The position numbers and the translations under genes were made by a program. A stretch of 64,000 nucleotides of DNA from Candidatus Anammoxibacter sp. (GTDB lineage Bacteria; Planctomycetota; Brocadiia; Brocadiales; Anammoxibacteraceae). Location: NCBI GenBank assembly GCA_021777055.1, contig JAIQZO010000067.1, forward strand, positions 148,885-212,884, read 5' to 3'. The notes beneath the pieces were generated by a model that had not been told where the DNA came from, made no database searches, and was given only the letters and a program-made list of their open reading frames with translations. Position 1 is the first letter of the stretch, and each line of letters starts with the position of its first letter. Below are positions 37,471 through 45,962 of this stretch, piece after piece.

Positions 37471-38170
37471 TTTTCTTCTCCGTCTTTAAATTGTACTAAA
37501 CAATATTAAATAAATACCTGTGAAAGAGTCTATAGTTATTTACATTGTTTTCTCCTTTCTTCTTGAGAACCGTTTTTTACAAAAGTTATGGTAATTAATT
37601 AACGTGAGCTGTTCTTATGTTTTTCGTTAATCTTTATGTAAATCTTTTAAGCAATTATGATACCAAATACTGTGTTTTCTTTGTAAACATATCGTAACGT
37701 TTTTTGTATTAATTGGTTACGCCTGGTTGTCTGCTCGCAGATATTTTCTCTGTTTATGTTTGTTGTTGTTAAAAATGCTAACGTTTGACGGTGTGTGTGT
37801 TCGTGTGTATTGTTTTAATATATTGTGGGTAGAGTGTTTAGGTGGTGGTATATATGTGACGTTTGCGTTGTTGGGTTTGCTCCGGTGTTTTTTCTGCTTT
37901 TTTTTGGGGTATCTGATTTAAATATTATACTTTTACGAAATGTATATATGAGGTATGCTTTTCGAATGTGTTTGAATAATGGTGGTTCTTTCTCTGTTCT
38001 TTAGTTATCCAATAAAGCTGTAGTTTCTCCTCTTTAAATCATTGACAATATGCTTTTAATATTTGATAATAAGAAAAATTCCCAGACTGGTAATGGTTTT
38101 AACCTTGTATGGAAATTGTAATTAACTGAAATTTAAACTATTTGGCGTAGAATATTATAGAAAAGAAATT
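37471..38170. other. Intergenic region between divergent genes
   Basis: 700 bases without a supported gene. A short frame at 37727-37921 is rich in Cys, Leu and Val with no ribosome site and is probably not real. The sequence is AT-rich. It must hold promoters for the PEP-CTERM protein and signal peptidase genes, but no element is clear enough to call. Confidence 0.6.
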
Positions 38171-39733
38171 ATGGATGAAAGTAAGGATGTTGTGTCGGAT
38201 ATTGATGGAGAAGATGGAAAGAAGAAAAAGAAGCCAAAAAACAAGATCAGGGAAAATTTAGAGTCAATATTGATTGCGATTGCAATGGCGGTATGCATTC
38301 GTTATTTTGTTGTAGAGGCGTTTAAGATACCAACTGGCTCAATGGCGCCAACGCTTCTTGGTCAACATAAAGCGGTTACTTGTCCTAATTGTCGCTGGGA
38401 TTTCAGGGCGGACCACAATAGCAATACAGTTTTATGTCCTAATTGTGTTTACGAGTTAGATATATCAAGATATTGTGAGCAATGTAATCATCTACTAGAT
38501 TTCGCTAAACCGGAAGGGTTGCGAAAAAGTGCGTTATGTCCTGATTGCGGAGTAGATTTAACAAAACAGGATGCTTCCAATAGGGTAAGACATGGCGGTA
38601 ACAGGATTGCTGTAAACAAGTTTATATATAAGTTTAAGGATGCGAAGAGATGGGACGTTATTGTGTTTATCTATCCACTTTATGATGCAACCTGTAAGAG
38701 CTGTTCTACTAAATATAATAATGCTCCTTTAGATCACGGGTTTAAATGTAGGAAATGTGGATCAAAAAGGTTTAGTAAGAAGAAAAAGAATTATATAAAG
38801 AGGCTGATAGGGCTTCCAGGGGAGAAACTTCAGATAATAAACGGAGATATATATATAGATGGCCAAATAGTTCAAAAGCCTAAAAAAATACAGAAAGAGT
38901 TGTGGATGCCTGTATATAACAGTAATTTTCCGCCGAAAGAAGAGGTCGTTCCCACATGGAGAATAGATAATCCCCATTGGAAATTTGATAATACAACCTT
39001 ACAATTATCAATGCAAGGGAAAGAAAATGCTCCAGCTTTCATAACGTTTGGCCAGAAGATTACAGACCTTACATCATATAATGATAAAAACATATCTTCT
39101 CTTGTGACGGGTGATGTTAAAATAGAGTTTGATATTGAAGTTGAAGCATCAGATTCTGGTGGTATCCATATGGTGTTAGAAGAAGATGATAAGATCTTTG
39201 ATGCATTTCTTGCTGTTAACAGGAACAAGCAGAAAGGTTCGTATCTTTCTGTTGTTGAAAATTTAGGTGATAGTAATGATGGTGTAGGTAAAAGAAAAAA
39301 AGATTTTGTGGCGGAAAATAAAGAATTATTTCTTGAACCTGGTAAACTTTACCATGTTGTGTTTTCAAATGTTGATAATGTCGTAAAGCTGTCCTTGGAT
39401 AAATCTGAGGTTTTTTCATATCTTTATGATATCGACAAGTTGCCAAAACGTATTTTTGCACCCAGGAGTGGTATAAAACTAGGTGGGATAAATACAAACG
39501 CAACCATTGAGAATGTAGAGATTTATAGAGATATATATTATTCTAACCTTCCATCTGCCCAATATGCAACCAAAGCCCCTGTACAGCTAGGCGAGAAAGA
39601 TTATTTTGCCTTGGGTGACAATAGCAGAAACAGTAATGACAGTAGGGTTTGGGGGGTGGTTCCTGAGAAAAATTTAGTTGGTAAGGCCTTTTTTGTCTGG
39701 TGGCCTATTAGTACTTTCAAGATTATACGGTAG
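38171..39733 (+). CDS. lepB: Signal peptidase I with inserted zinc ribbons and a large internal domain
   Basis: 520 residues; bacterial enzymes are 180-330. The catalytic Ser57 is in KIPTGSMAP, the general base Lys210 in NYIKRLIGLPGE, and GDNSRNSNDSR is near residue 482, so the active site looks complete. A membrane segment lies at about 31-50. Between Ser and Lys sit six CxxC pairs (71/74, 89/92, 102/105, 123/126, 175/178, 193/196), enough for three zinc ribbons. Residues about 250-470 are an extra beta-rich domain like concanavalin/DUF1080 folds. It would cut signal peptides on the outer face. It is 68 bases upstream of lptB, suggesting one transcript. Confidence 0.88.
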   Translation: MDESKDVVSDIDGEDGKKKKKPKNKIRENLESILIAIAMAVCIRYFVVEAFKIPTGSMAPTLLGQHKAVTCPNCRWDFRADHNSNTVLCPNCVYELDISRYCEQCNHLLDFAKPEGLRKSALCPDCGVDLTKQDASNRVRHGGNRIAVNKFIYKFKDAKRWDVIVFIYPLYDATCKSCSTKYNNAPLDHGFKCRKCGSKRFSKKKKNYIKRLIGLPGEKLQIINGDIYIDGQIVQKPKKIQKELWMPVYNSNFPPKEEVVPTWRIDNPHWKFDNTTLQLSMQGKENAPAFITFGQKITDLTSYNDKNISSLVTGDVKIEFDIEVEASDSGGIHMVLEEDDKIFDAFLAVNRNKQKGSYLSVVENLGDSNDGVGKRKKDFVAENKELFLEPGKLYHVVFSNVDNVVKLSLDKSEVFSYLYDIDKLPKRIFAPRSGIKLGGINTNATIENVEIYRDIYYSNLPSAQYATKAPVQLGEKDYFALGDNSRNSNDSRVWGVVPEKNLVGKAFFVWWPISTFKIIR

Positions 39734-39801
39734 TTATAGGGTATATGGAATTTAACGTAACATCAGAATAAGTTTGGTATATACATAGGAGTCGCTGATA
39801 T

Positions 39802-40518
39802 ATGAAGCTGTTAGATGTAAAAGGATTAACAAAGTCATTTAATAAAAGAAAAGTTGTCAATAATGTTGACTTTGACGTTTTTCCAGGAGAGATTATAGGA
39901 CTTTTAGGGAAAAACGGGGCAGGTAAAAGTACTCTCTTTAGGATGATTATCGGTTTAATAAAGCCGGATGAAGGTAAAGTCTTTTTTCAGAATAATGAGA
40001 TCACAAAGGAGCCCATATATATGCGTGCACGCCATGGTATGGGTTATTTGGCCCAGGACTCGTCGATATTTCAGAAACTGACGACTGAAGAGAATATATT
40101 GGCAATACTTGAAACACTAAAATATAACAGAAATGAGAAACAGGAAAAGCTTCTAAAACTGTTAAGTGAGTTTGGGTTGACAAAACTTGCAAAGATGAAG
40201 GCCTTTACATTGTCTGGTGGTGAAAGGCGCCGACTGGAGATTGCTCGTTCATTGGCATCGTCTCCATCATTAATTCTATTAGACGAGCCGTTTACAGGGG
40301 TTGATCCAATCGCGATTGGTGAGGTAAAGGATATTATTATGCATCTAAAAGATAAAGGGATTGGTATATTAATTACTGATCATAATGTTCGTGATGCCCT
40401 GAGTATTACTGATCGTTCATATATATTAGATGAAGGTAACGTTATTACTAAAGGTACTACAAGTGAAATACTTGATGATCCTCTAGCCAGAAAATCATAT
40501 TTAGGGGAAGAGTGGTAA
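39802..40518 (+). CDS. lptB: LPS export ABC transporter ATP-binding protein
   Basis: 238 residues with all ABC motifs: Walker A in GLLGKNGAGKSTLF, Q-loop YLAQDSSIF, signature LSGGERRR, Walker B LILLDEPFTGVDP and H-loop ITDHNV. The N-terminus and length are those of LptB, which powers lipopolysaccharide transport through LptFG. taggag precedes the ATG. It converges with an LptF/G-type permease gene 106 bases away, which fits the assignment. Confidence 0.93.
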   Translation: MKLLDVKGLTKSFNKRKVVNNVDFDVFPGEIIGLLGKNGAGKSTLFRMIIGLIKPDEGKVFFQNNEITKEPIYMRARHGMGYLAQDSSIFQKLTTEENILAILETLKYNRNEKQEKLLKLLSEFGLTKLAKMKAFTLSGGERRRLEIARSLASSPSLILLDEPFTGVDPIAIGEVKDIIMHLKDKGIGILITDHNVRDALSITDRSYILDEGNVITKGTTSEILDDPLARKSYLGEEW

Positions 40519-40624
40519 GGAAAACATTAAACCAAGGATCTCCCTTTTTCAGCATATTTATATTATATTTGTACACATTAAAGCATTTACGTCGTTAATG
40601 TTATGCTTTTGGTTTTGTCCTAAC

Positions 40625-42193
40625 TCATTTTCGAAAACTTTTCCAGAAAAGAAAGAAGCCTAAAATTACAAGGACAACGTTTGCACCCCATATTGATGGG
40701 ATTATTGCTAATTGGTCTTCTGCAAAAATTACTCCTACAACGGATAGCGGATAGTAAACAAGTATAACAGTTAAGAAACTGAGGCCAAAACTTATTAATA
40801 TGTTTCCTGTTCTTGTTAAGATTCCCAATGGTATTCCTATTAATGCAAATGTTATGCAAAGAAATGAAGAGGATATTCTTTTATGTATGGTGATCTGGAG
40901 TTCGTCAGCTTTTTTCTGCCCCTGCTCAAACAATGAGTAGTTTAAAAGGGCTTCACCTTCTTTATTTAGAACGAGAATATCTTCTTTTATCTTTTTTGAA
41001 TTGGCTTCTAATGTCTGTAATTCTTCCTTTCTTGATGAAATAGATTTCCGTACAGATTTCAAATCGGCTCTTTTCTTTTCTTTGGTTGTGCGATACCCCG
41101 CAAGCTTTTCGTTTATTTGCTCTATCTTTTCGGTATCAATGCTTCCTGTGTTAGCATCAAAACGTTCCAGCTCTATATTTAGGACTGCGATATGGCCTTC
41201 TATCGTCTCTAGGTCGCTTTTTAGGTTTTCGCTGTCAGATTCTTTAAGCTCCATATTACTTTTGATTTCTATAATTTTTTGGTCTGTATCATTCTGGTTA
41301 ATTAGAAAATCATCGTATTTTTTCTTAAACTTTCTCAGCTTCTTTTTGGCTGTCTTTGCAAACTCTTTTTTTCCTTCAAAATTAAGATCAAGCGCGTATT
41401 TGTCCAATTCGTTGTTGATATAATTTCTTTCATCGTTAAGTTCAGTTAGTGTCATATATTTCTTTGAAGTGGTGGCTATCTCTTTGTCGCTAATAGGTAT
41501 TTCAAAACTCATCTCTTCAAAACTTCCAATCATTGGTATTTCAGTAGGCTTTTTATAATTCATCTTGGCAAAATCGCCATTTTCTAGGGTAAGTACCAAT
41601 GCTCGTTCATCTTCTGACATTGTTATAGTTCCTTCTTCAGCCAAAAGAATATTTGTTACATAGTCTTTAAAATATTCAATAATTGCAAGGTTTTTGTAGG
41701 TGTTGTTTTCAACTTTTCCTATATAAATGTGGTAAGGGTCAAAAACTATCTTTTTCTTAACCGTTGATATTTTCCTTGATAGGATTGAACTTACAGCTGT
41801 TTCTTTTAAGGTCTTTATCTTTTTGTTTGAACTTGGTAACATTTCCGCATTAAGGTAGAACGTGAGAAATGCTAACAATATGCTCATGATGATTACCGGT
41901 GTAATAATAACGGATAGGTGTGCACCGCTGGTCCTGATGGCTAAGATTTCATTGTTTGAACTCATTTGCCCGTAGGACATGACAATTGCGGCAAGAAATG
42001 ATATTGGCAGTGCGTCAGGGCAGGCAAATAGCATCAAGTGAGGGAGTATAGTCCGTATATCTATTATGTCTAAACCCTTGTGTAGGAGCTGTATAGTAAG
42101 GCCTAGGAGTATCAAAGATCCAAAACCACAAAAAGCAGGTACAAATGTCCTAAGTACCTCTTTTATTATGTAACTTGGTAAAATATATTTCAA
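40625..42193 (-). CDS. LptF/LptG-family permease with coiled-coil insertion
   Basis: 522 residues; the YjgP/YjgQ family is normally about 360. The N-terminal part has the family pattern (YIIKEVLRTFVPAFCGFG, LSFLAAIVMSYGQMSSNNEILA, RTSGAHLS), with three membrane segments. The C-terminus has three more (ITFALIGIPLGILTRTG and after). Between about residues 240 and 420 is a Glu/Lys-rich heptad stretch that should form a long coiled coil in the soluble part. It is the transmembrane part of the lipid exporter powered by LptB. The gene converges with lptB. Only one such permease is seen here, so the second subunit may lie elsewhere. Confidence 0.85.
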   Translation of the reverse strand: MKYILPSYIIKEVLRTFVPAFCGFGSLILLGLTIQLLHKGLDIIDIRTILPHLMLFACPDALPISFLAAIVMSYGQMSSNNEILAIRTSGAHLSVIITPVIIMSILLAFLTFYLNAEMLPSSNKKIKTLKETAVSSILSRKISTVKKKIVFDPYHIYIGKVENNTYKNLAIIEYFKDYVTNILLAEEGTITMSEDERALVLTLENGDFAKMNYKKPTEIPMIGSFEEMSFEIPISDKEIATTSKKYMTLTELNDERNYINNELDKYALDLNFEGKKEFAKTAKKKLRKFKKKYDDFLINQNDTDQKIIEIKSNMELKESDSENLKSDLETIEGHIAVLNIELERFDANTGSIDTEKIEQINEKLAGYRTTKEKKRADLKSVRKSISSRKEELQTLEANSKKIKEDILVLNKEGEALLNYSLFEQGQKKADELQITIHKRISSSFLCITFALIGIPLGILTRTGNILISFGLSFLTVILVYYPLSVVGVIFAEDQLAIIPSIWGANVVLVILGFFLFWKSFRK

Positions 42194-42720
42194 AAATCAC
42201 CTCTTTTTAATATTTGATCAGTTGCAAGAAAATCTTTCACAATAAAATATCAGAAATAATCATCTAATTCAAGTTATTCATATGTTAACAATTATAACAA
42301 AACAATTATAACAAAACATTTTTTGACTCCCCCCGGTAGGTCAGGTCTATTTGAACTTTTAATTTCTTTATGATAGGTGTAAAATGTGATTGTTGTTATT
42401 CTATCTTGACGGAGTCGTGTTGGAATGGTTTTCCAATCAATCATGTTTTTTTCGTGTGAAGCAACCCTCTGTTTATCGTCTGAACTACTTACAGTGATTG
42501 TGCTGACTATCTTTAATCAATGTAGAGGGATAGCGGGCTAATATTGGAGCTTTAGAGATGTAGTTAACTAGAATTTTGTACTTTGGTGACAATGTCATTG
42601 GACATGATCTTTGAAATGCCCATAAGTGTCATCGTATTAAGGAATAATTTGGCTACGCAAGCAAAGTTCTAATAGCTTAATAATTAAGAGAAAAAAAATT
42701 TTAAAAATCTTTGAAAGGGA
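42194..42720. other. Intergenic region
   Basis: About 530 bases between divergent genes with no supported gene. A short near-tandem repeat (acaattataacaaa units at 42288-42316) is the only structure seen. gaaaggga at 42713-42720 is the ribosome site of the next gene. Confidence 0.6.
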
Positions 42721-42726
42721 TTGATT

Positions 42727-43266
42727 ATGATGAGAATAAAAAATCTTTTGCAAAAAAGAGTTTTTACGGTAATAAGCTTTGTTGCTCTTGCTTTTATAAT
42801 GACAGGATTTACTTTACCAAGTATTCATATGCGTATCAGAGATGATGGCAGACCGATGAAAGCTCTTAAAGAGATAAGTGGCCGGTGTCTTACAAAGGAT
42901 TCGGAACTTTTATTGATGTTCAGTGCGGTAAATGATCCTGATGAGCTTATTGCAGATGAGGAACTCTTCTTTAACTTGGATATTCAGTTTGACGATATAT
43001 CTCAAATTCCTTTGGGTGTACCTTTAGATATAACAGATAATCCTGATATTAATGCAAGTGCTGGAATTTTGTGTTTTTGTTTGCCACCTCAAAATCCATT
43101 ATCATTGGCAACTGGCGTTATTACAATTAAATCATTTTCTGAAGATTTTATATCTGGAAGTTTGATTCTTTCATTTCAAGATCCATCTGGATTAAACATA
43201 AATGTAGATAGGTCGTTAAGCTTCTGGACAAGGTTTGCAAGGATCCCTTGCAATAGTGCGGAATGA
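42727..43266 (+). CDS. Exported hypothetical protein
   Basis: 179 residues from the ATG at 42727, preceded by gaaaggga. A hydrophobic segment at about residues 14-30 is a signal peptide or anchor. The body is acidic and beta-rich (SAVNDPDELIADEELFFNLD, GSLILSFQDPSGL). I recognise no family. It is unlinked to its neighbours, which lie on the other strand or far away. Confidence 0.55.
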   Translation: MMRIKNLLQKRVFTVISFVALAFIMTGFTLPSIHMRIRDDGRPMKALKEISGRCLTKDSELLLMFSAVNDPDELIADEELFFNLDIQFDDISQIPLGVPLDITDNPDINASAGILCFCLPPQNPLSLATGVITIKSFSEDFISGSLILSFQDPSGLNINVDRSLSFWTRFARIPCNSAE

Positions 43267-43533
43267 CAACATGTTAAGAAAATACAAGCTTAATGGTGCT
43301 GGCTAAATTGGTGCCATCTGATTGATCTCTGCTCTCTGAGAAGATTTCCGTCAATTTAACTATATGGAGGGACATTAGAGCCGGACCTTGTCATTTTTTT
43401 GCAAAACCATTAATTTCTGACCATCATGAATAATATTGTTGTCTGCATTTAGGGTCTATATTTCCCCTCTGTGGTGTATGGTATGTTGTAATGTGTTGTA
43501 TTACAAAGGTTTTGCGGTGTGGCATATTCTGGC

Positions 43534-44745
43534 TTATCTTGGTTTAAGCCCTTCAATAATACTTTCTACAATATGCTTTAGATCATTGTCTGTAAGAGAT
43601 GGGTATATGGGTAGGCTTACAGCGTTCTTGTAGAATGATTCTGCTTCTGGGAAATCGCCTTCTTTAAAGCGGAATCTCTTTTGGTAGTATGGCTGTAGGT
43701 GTATAGGTATGTAGTGTACTTGTAGTGATATCCCTTTTTTCTGCATCCTCTTGAAAAATTCGTTTCTTGTTGTACTTAAGGAGTCAAATGTAATCTGTAC
43801 AGTGTATAGATGGTTGGCTGATTGGCTGTTTTTCTGTGCTACAGGAAGCTTTATATGTGGGGAATCTTTTAAGGATTCATTGTAAACTGTGGCAATTTCT
43901 TGTCTTCGTTCCATGAACTTGTCTATTTTCTTTACCTGGTTTGTTCCCAGGGCGCATTGTATATCGGTTATTCTGTAATTGAATCCTAACGCCTGCATTT
44001 CGTAATACCAGGGGTTTGGAGTGTTTTCTGTGTATGCAAGGTTGTTGTTTATAAAACTCTCTTGATCTTTTGTTATGCCGTGGCATCTGAACAGTTTTAG
44101 CTTTTCGTAGAGATCTTTGTCGTTTGTGGTAATTATACCGCCTTCTCCCGTAGTTATTGATTTTACGGGGTGAAAGCTGAAAACTGCGGCATGGGAATGG
44201 GAACAGCTGCCTACTTTATGCCAGTTTCCATCGTTGTCCTGCCATTTGGCGCCCAAAGCGTGGCATGCATCTTCTATTATTACTAAATTATTTTTTTTGG
44301 CAATGGTTGATATCGCCTCCATATTACATGGCAAACCTGCGAAATGGACGGGGACTATTGCTTTCAGTGGATGATCATTATCGTTGGTGTTAATGTGTGA
44401 AACTGTTTTATCTATTTTGTCTGGAGATATGTTGTATGTCGTCGGGTTGATATCTGCCAGATATGGCTTTGCCCCTGCGTATAGAGCGGCATTTGCAGTT
44501 GCGGCGAATGTTAATGGACTAGTGATTATAGAATCATTTCTGCCCAGCCCTGCAGCTAGGTATGCAAGATGGAGTGCCGCAGTACCGTTACAGCAGGCAA
44601 CTGCGTAGTGCGCGTTGCAATAATCTGCAAATGTATCTTCAAACTCTTCGACGTGAAAACCTTGTGTTAGCCAACCTGAACGAAGGGCATCTGTTACCGC
44701 AGTGATATCGCTTTCATCTATTGTCTGTTTTCCGTAAGATATCAT
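43534..44745 (-). CDS. pseC: UDP-4-amino-4,6-dideoxy-L-AltNAc transaminase
   Basis: 403 residues of the DegT/DnrJ/EryC1 aminotransferase family. The PseC features are the opening ISYGKQTIDESDITAVTDAL, CNGTAALHLAYLAAGLGRND, and the PLP Lys in FSFHPVKSITTGEGG. PseC makes the amino sugar of the pseudaminic acid route from the PseB product, using glutamate. The start overlaps the 3' end of pseB by 32 bases. The other pse genes (pseH, pseG, pseI, pseF) are not here. Confidence 0.92.
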   Translation of the reverse strand: MISYGKQTIDESDITAVTDALRSGWLTQGFHVEEFEDTFADYCNAHYAVACCNGTAALHLAYLAAGLGRNDSIITSPLTFAATANAALYAGAKPYLADINPTTYNISPDKIDKTVSHINTNDNDHPLKAIVPVHFAGLPCNMEAISTIAKKNNLVIIEDACHALGAKWQDNDGNWHKVGSCSHSHAAVFSFHPVKSITTGEGGIITTNDKDLYEKLKLFRCHGITKDQESFINNNLAYTENTPNPWYYEMQALGFNYRITDIQCALGTNQVKKIDKFMERRQEIATVYNESLKDSPHIKLPVAQKNSQSANHLYTVQITFDSLSTTRNEFFKRMQKKGISLQVHYIPIHLQPYYQKRFRFKEGDFPEAESFYKNAVSLPIYPSLTDNDLKHIVESIIEGLKPR

Positions 44746-45805
44746 TATCCTGTCCTTTGAAATGCTCGTTGATTAATCTCTTCGTTTCTTTAGAGGAGAG
44801 TTTCTCTGGGTTGTTGTTACTGGCGTACTTAAACCCTTCCTTTACAGGTTTTCCGTTCTTGTTTGCCGCTTTATTTCCTGTCAATGATGCAAGGTAAGGT
44901 AGTATGGTAAAGTGGTCTTGTGACTCCAATGTGTACATGGCGTCTTCTTCCGTTATCAGTGTTTCGTGCAGTTTTTCCCCCGGCCTGATCCCAACGATTT
45001 CAGTGTTACACTCTGGCCCGATTGCTTTTGCTATGTCTAAAATTGTTGTACTCGGAATTTTTGGGACAAAGAGTTCACCTCCTCCCATCCATCTGAATAC
45101 TTTTAATACAAAATCAACACTCTGTTGCAGGGTTATCCAGAACCTTGTCATTTTTTCATCTGTAATAGGGAGAGTTCCGGTGTTTTTTAACTTAAAGAAC
45201 AGGGGAACAACACTTCCTCTGCTTCCTACAACGTTTCCGTACCTGACAACACTAAACCGTGTAGCCTTCTGTCCCACATATGAGTTTCCAGAAATAAAAA
45301 GTTTGTCGGAACAGAGTTTTGAAGCGCCGTAAAGGTTGATGGGACTTGCGGCCTTATCTGTGCTAAGGGCGACAACCTTTTTCACTCCAACATCGATTGA
45401 GACGTCTATAACGTTTTGTGCTCCCAAGACATTTGTCTTTATTACTTCAAATGGATTGTACTCTGCAGTTGGTACATGTTTTAAAGCCGCAGCATGGACG
45501 ATATAGTCAACACCTTCAAATGCCCTGTGAAGTCTGCTCTTGTCTCGGACATCACCTATGAAGAATCTTAAGCACGGGTCCGTGAATATCTGTTGCATTT
45601 CATACTGTTTAAACTCGTCCCTGCTAAATATAATAACTTTTTTTGGTTTATAATTGGCAAGGAGAGTTTTTGTAAGCATATTGCCAAAGGAACCGGTACC
45701 GCCTGTTACAAGTATTGTTTTTTCGCTAAATATATCGGAATTAGTCTTTTGTACCATTTTTTTAGTAATGGAAATTAACTGTGGTTGTAAGAAAATAATA
45801 AACAT
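44714..45805 (-). CDS. pseB: UDP-GlcNAc 4,6-dehydratase (inverting)
   Basis: 363 residues of the SDR family. It has ILVTGGTGSFGNMLTKTLL (NAD-binding) and the SDR pair YGASKLCSDKLF; RFSVVRYGNVVGSRGSVVP and IGPECNTEIVGIRPGEKLHE are strong PseB signatures. It dehydrates UDP-GlcNAc with inversion at C5, giving the substrate of PseC. The start at 45805 is preferred (ggag eight bases ahead); an internal ATG would start at 45757. Pseudaminic acid or related sugars would decorate surface polymers. Confidence 0.93.
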   Translation of the reverse strand: MFIIFLQPQLISITKKMVQKTNSDIFSEKTILVTGGTGSFGNMLTKTLLANYKPKKVIIFSRDEFKQYEMQQIFTDPCLRFFIGDVRDKSRLHRAFEGVDYIVHAAALKHVPTAEYNPFEVIKTNVLGAQNVIDVSIDVGVKKVVALSTDKAASPINLYGASKLCSDKLFISGNSYVGQKATRFSVVRYGNVVGSRGSVVPLFFKLKNTGTLPITDEKMTRFWITLQQSVDFVLKVFRWMGGGELFVPKIPSTTILDIAKAIGPECNTEIVGIRPGEKLHETLITEEDAMYTLESQDHFTILPYLASLTGNKAANKNGKPVKEGFKYASNNNPEKLSSKETKRLINEHFKGQDNDILRKTDNR

Positions 45806-45871
45806 TATACTACTCCAAATAATCGGATTAAAAAAGGTTTTATTTAAATGAAAAATTTTTATTCTATAACG

Positions 45872-45899
45872 TTGCTTTTAGGACAATAAGGGCTATAAT
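45872..45899 (+). promoter_or_regulatory. Candidate sigma-70-type promoter of the NXR operon
   Basis: -35 ttgctt at 45872-45877 and -10 tataat at 45894-45899 with a 16-base spacer, placing the start of transcription about 55 bases ahead of the first gene. This is pattern only. Confidence 0.5.
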
Positions 45900-45962
45900 T
45901 AACTTGTAAATACAAAATTGTTCTGTTTATCTCTGTACACATTAAAAAAAGGAGAATAGTTT

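Noticed and set aside
37727..37921. Small plus-strand frame rich in Cys and Val
   Set aside because: No ribosome site, low-complexity composition, unlike any recognised small protein.
42288..42316. Short tandem repeat acaattataacaaa
   Set aside because: Two imperfect units in AT-rich DNA; too short to be a CRISPR array or a functional repeat.
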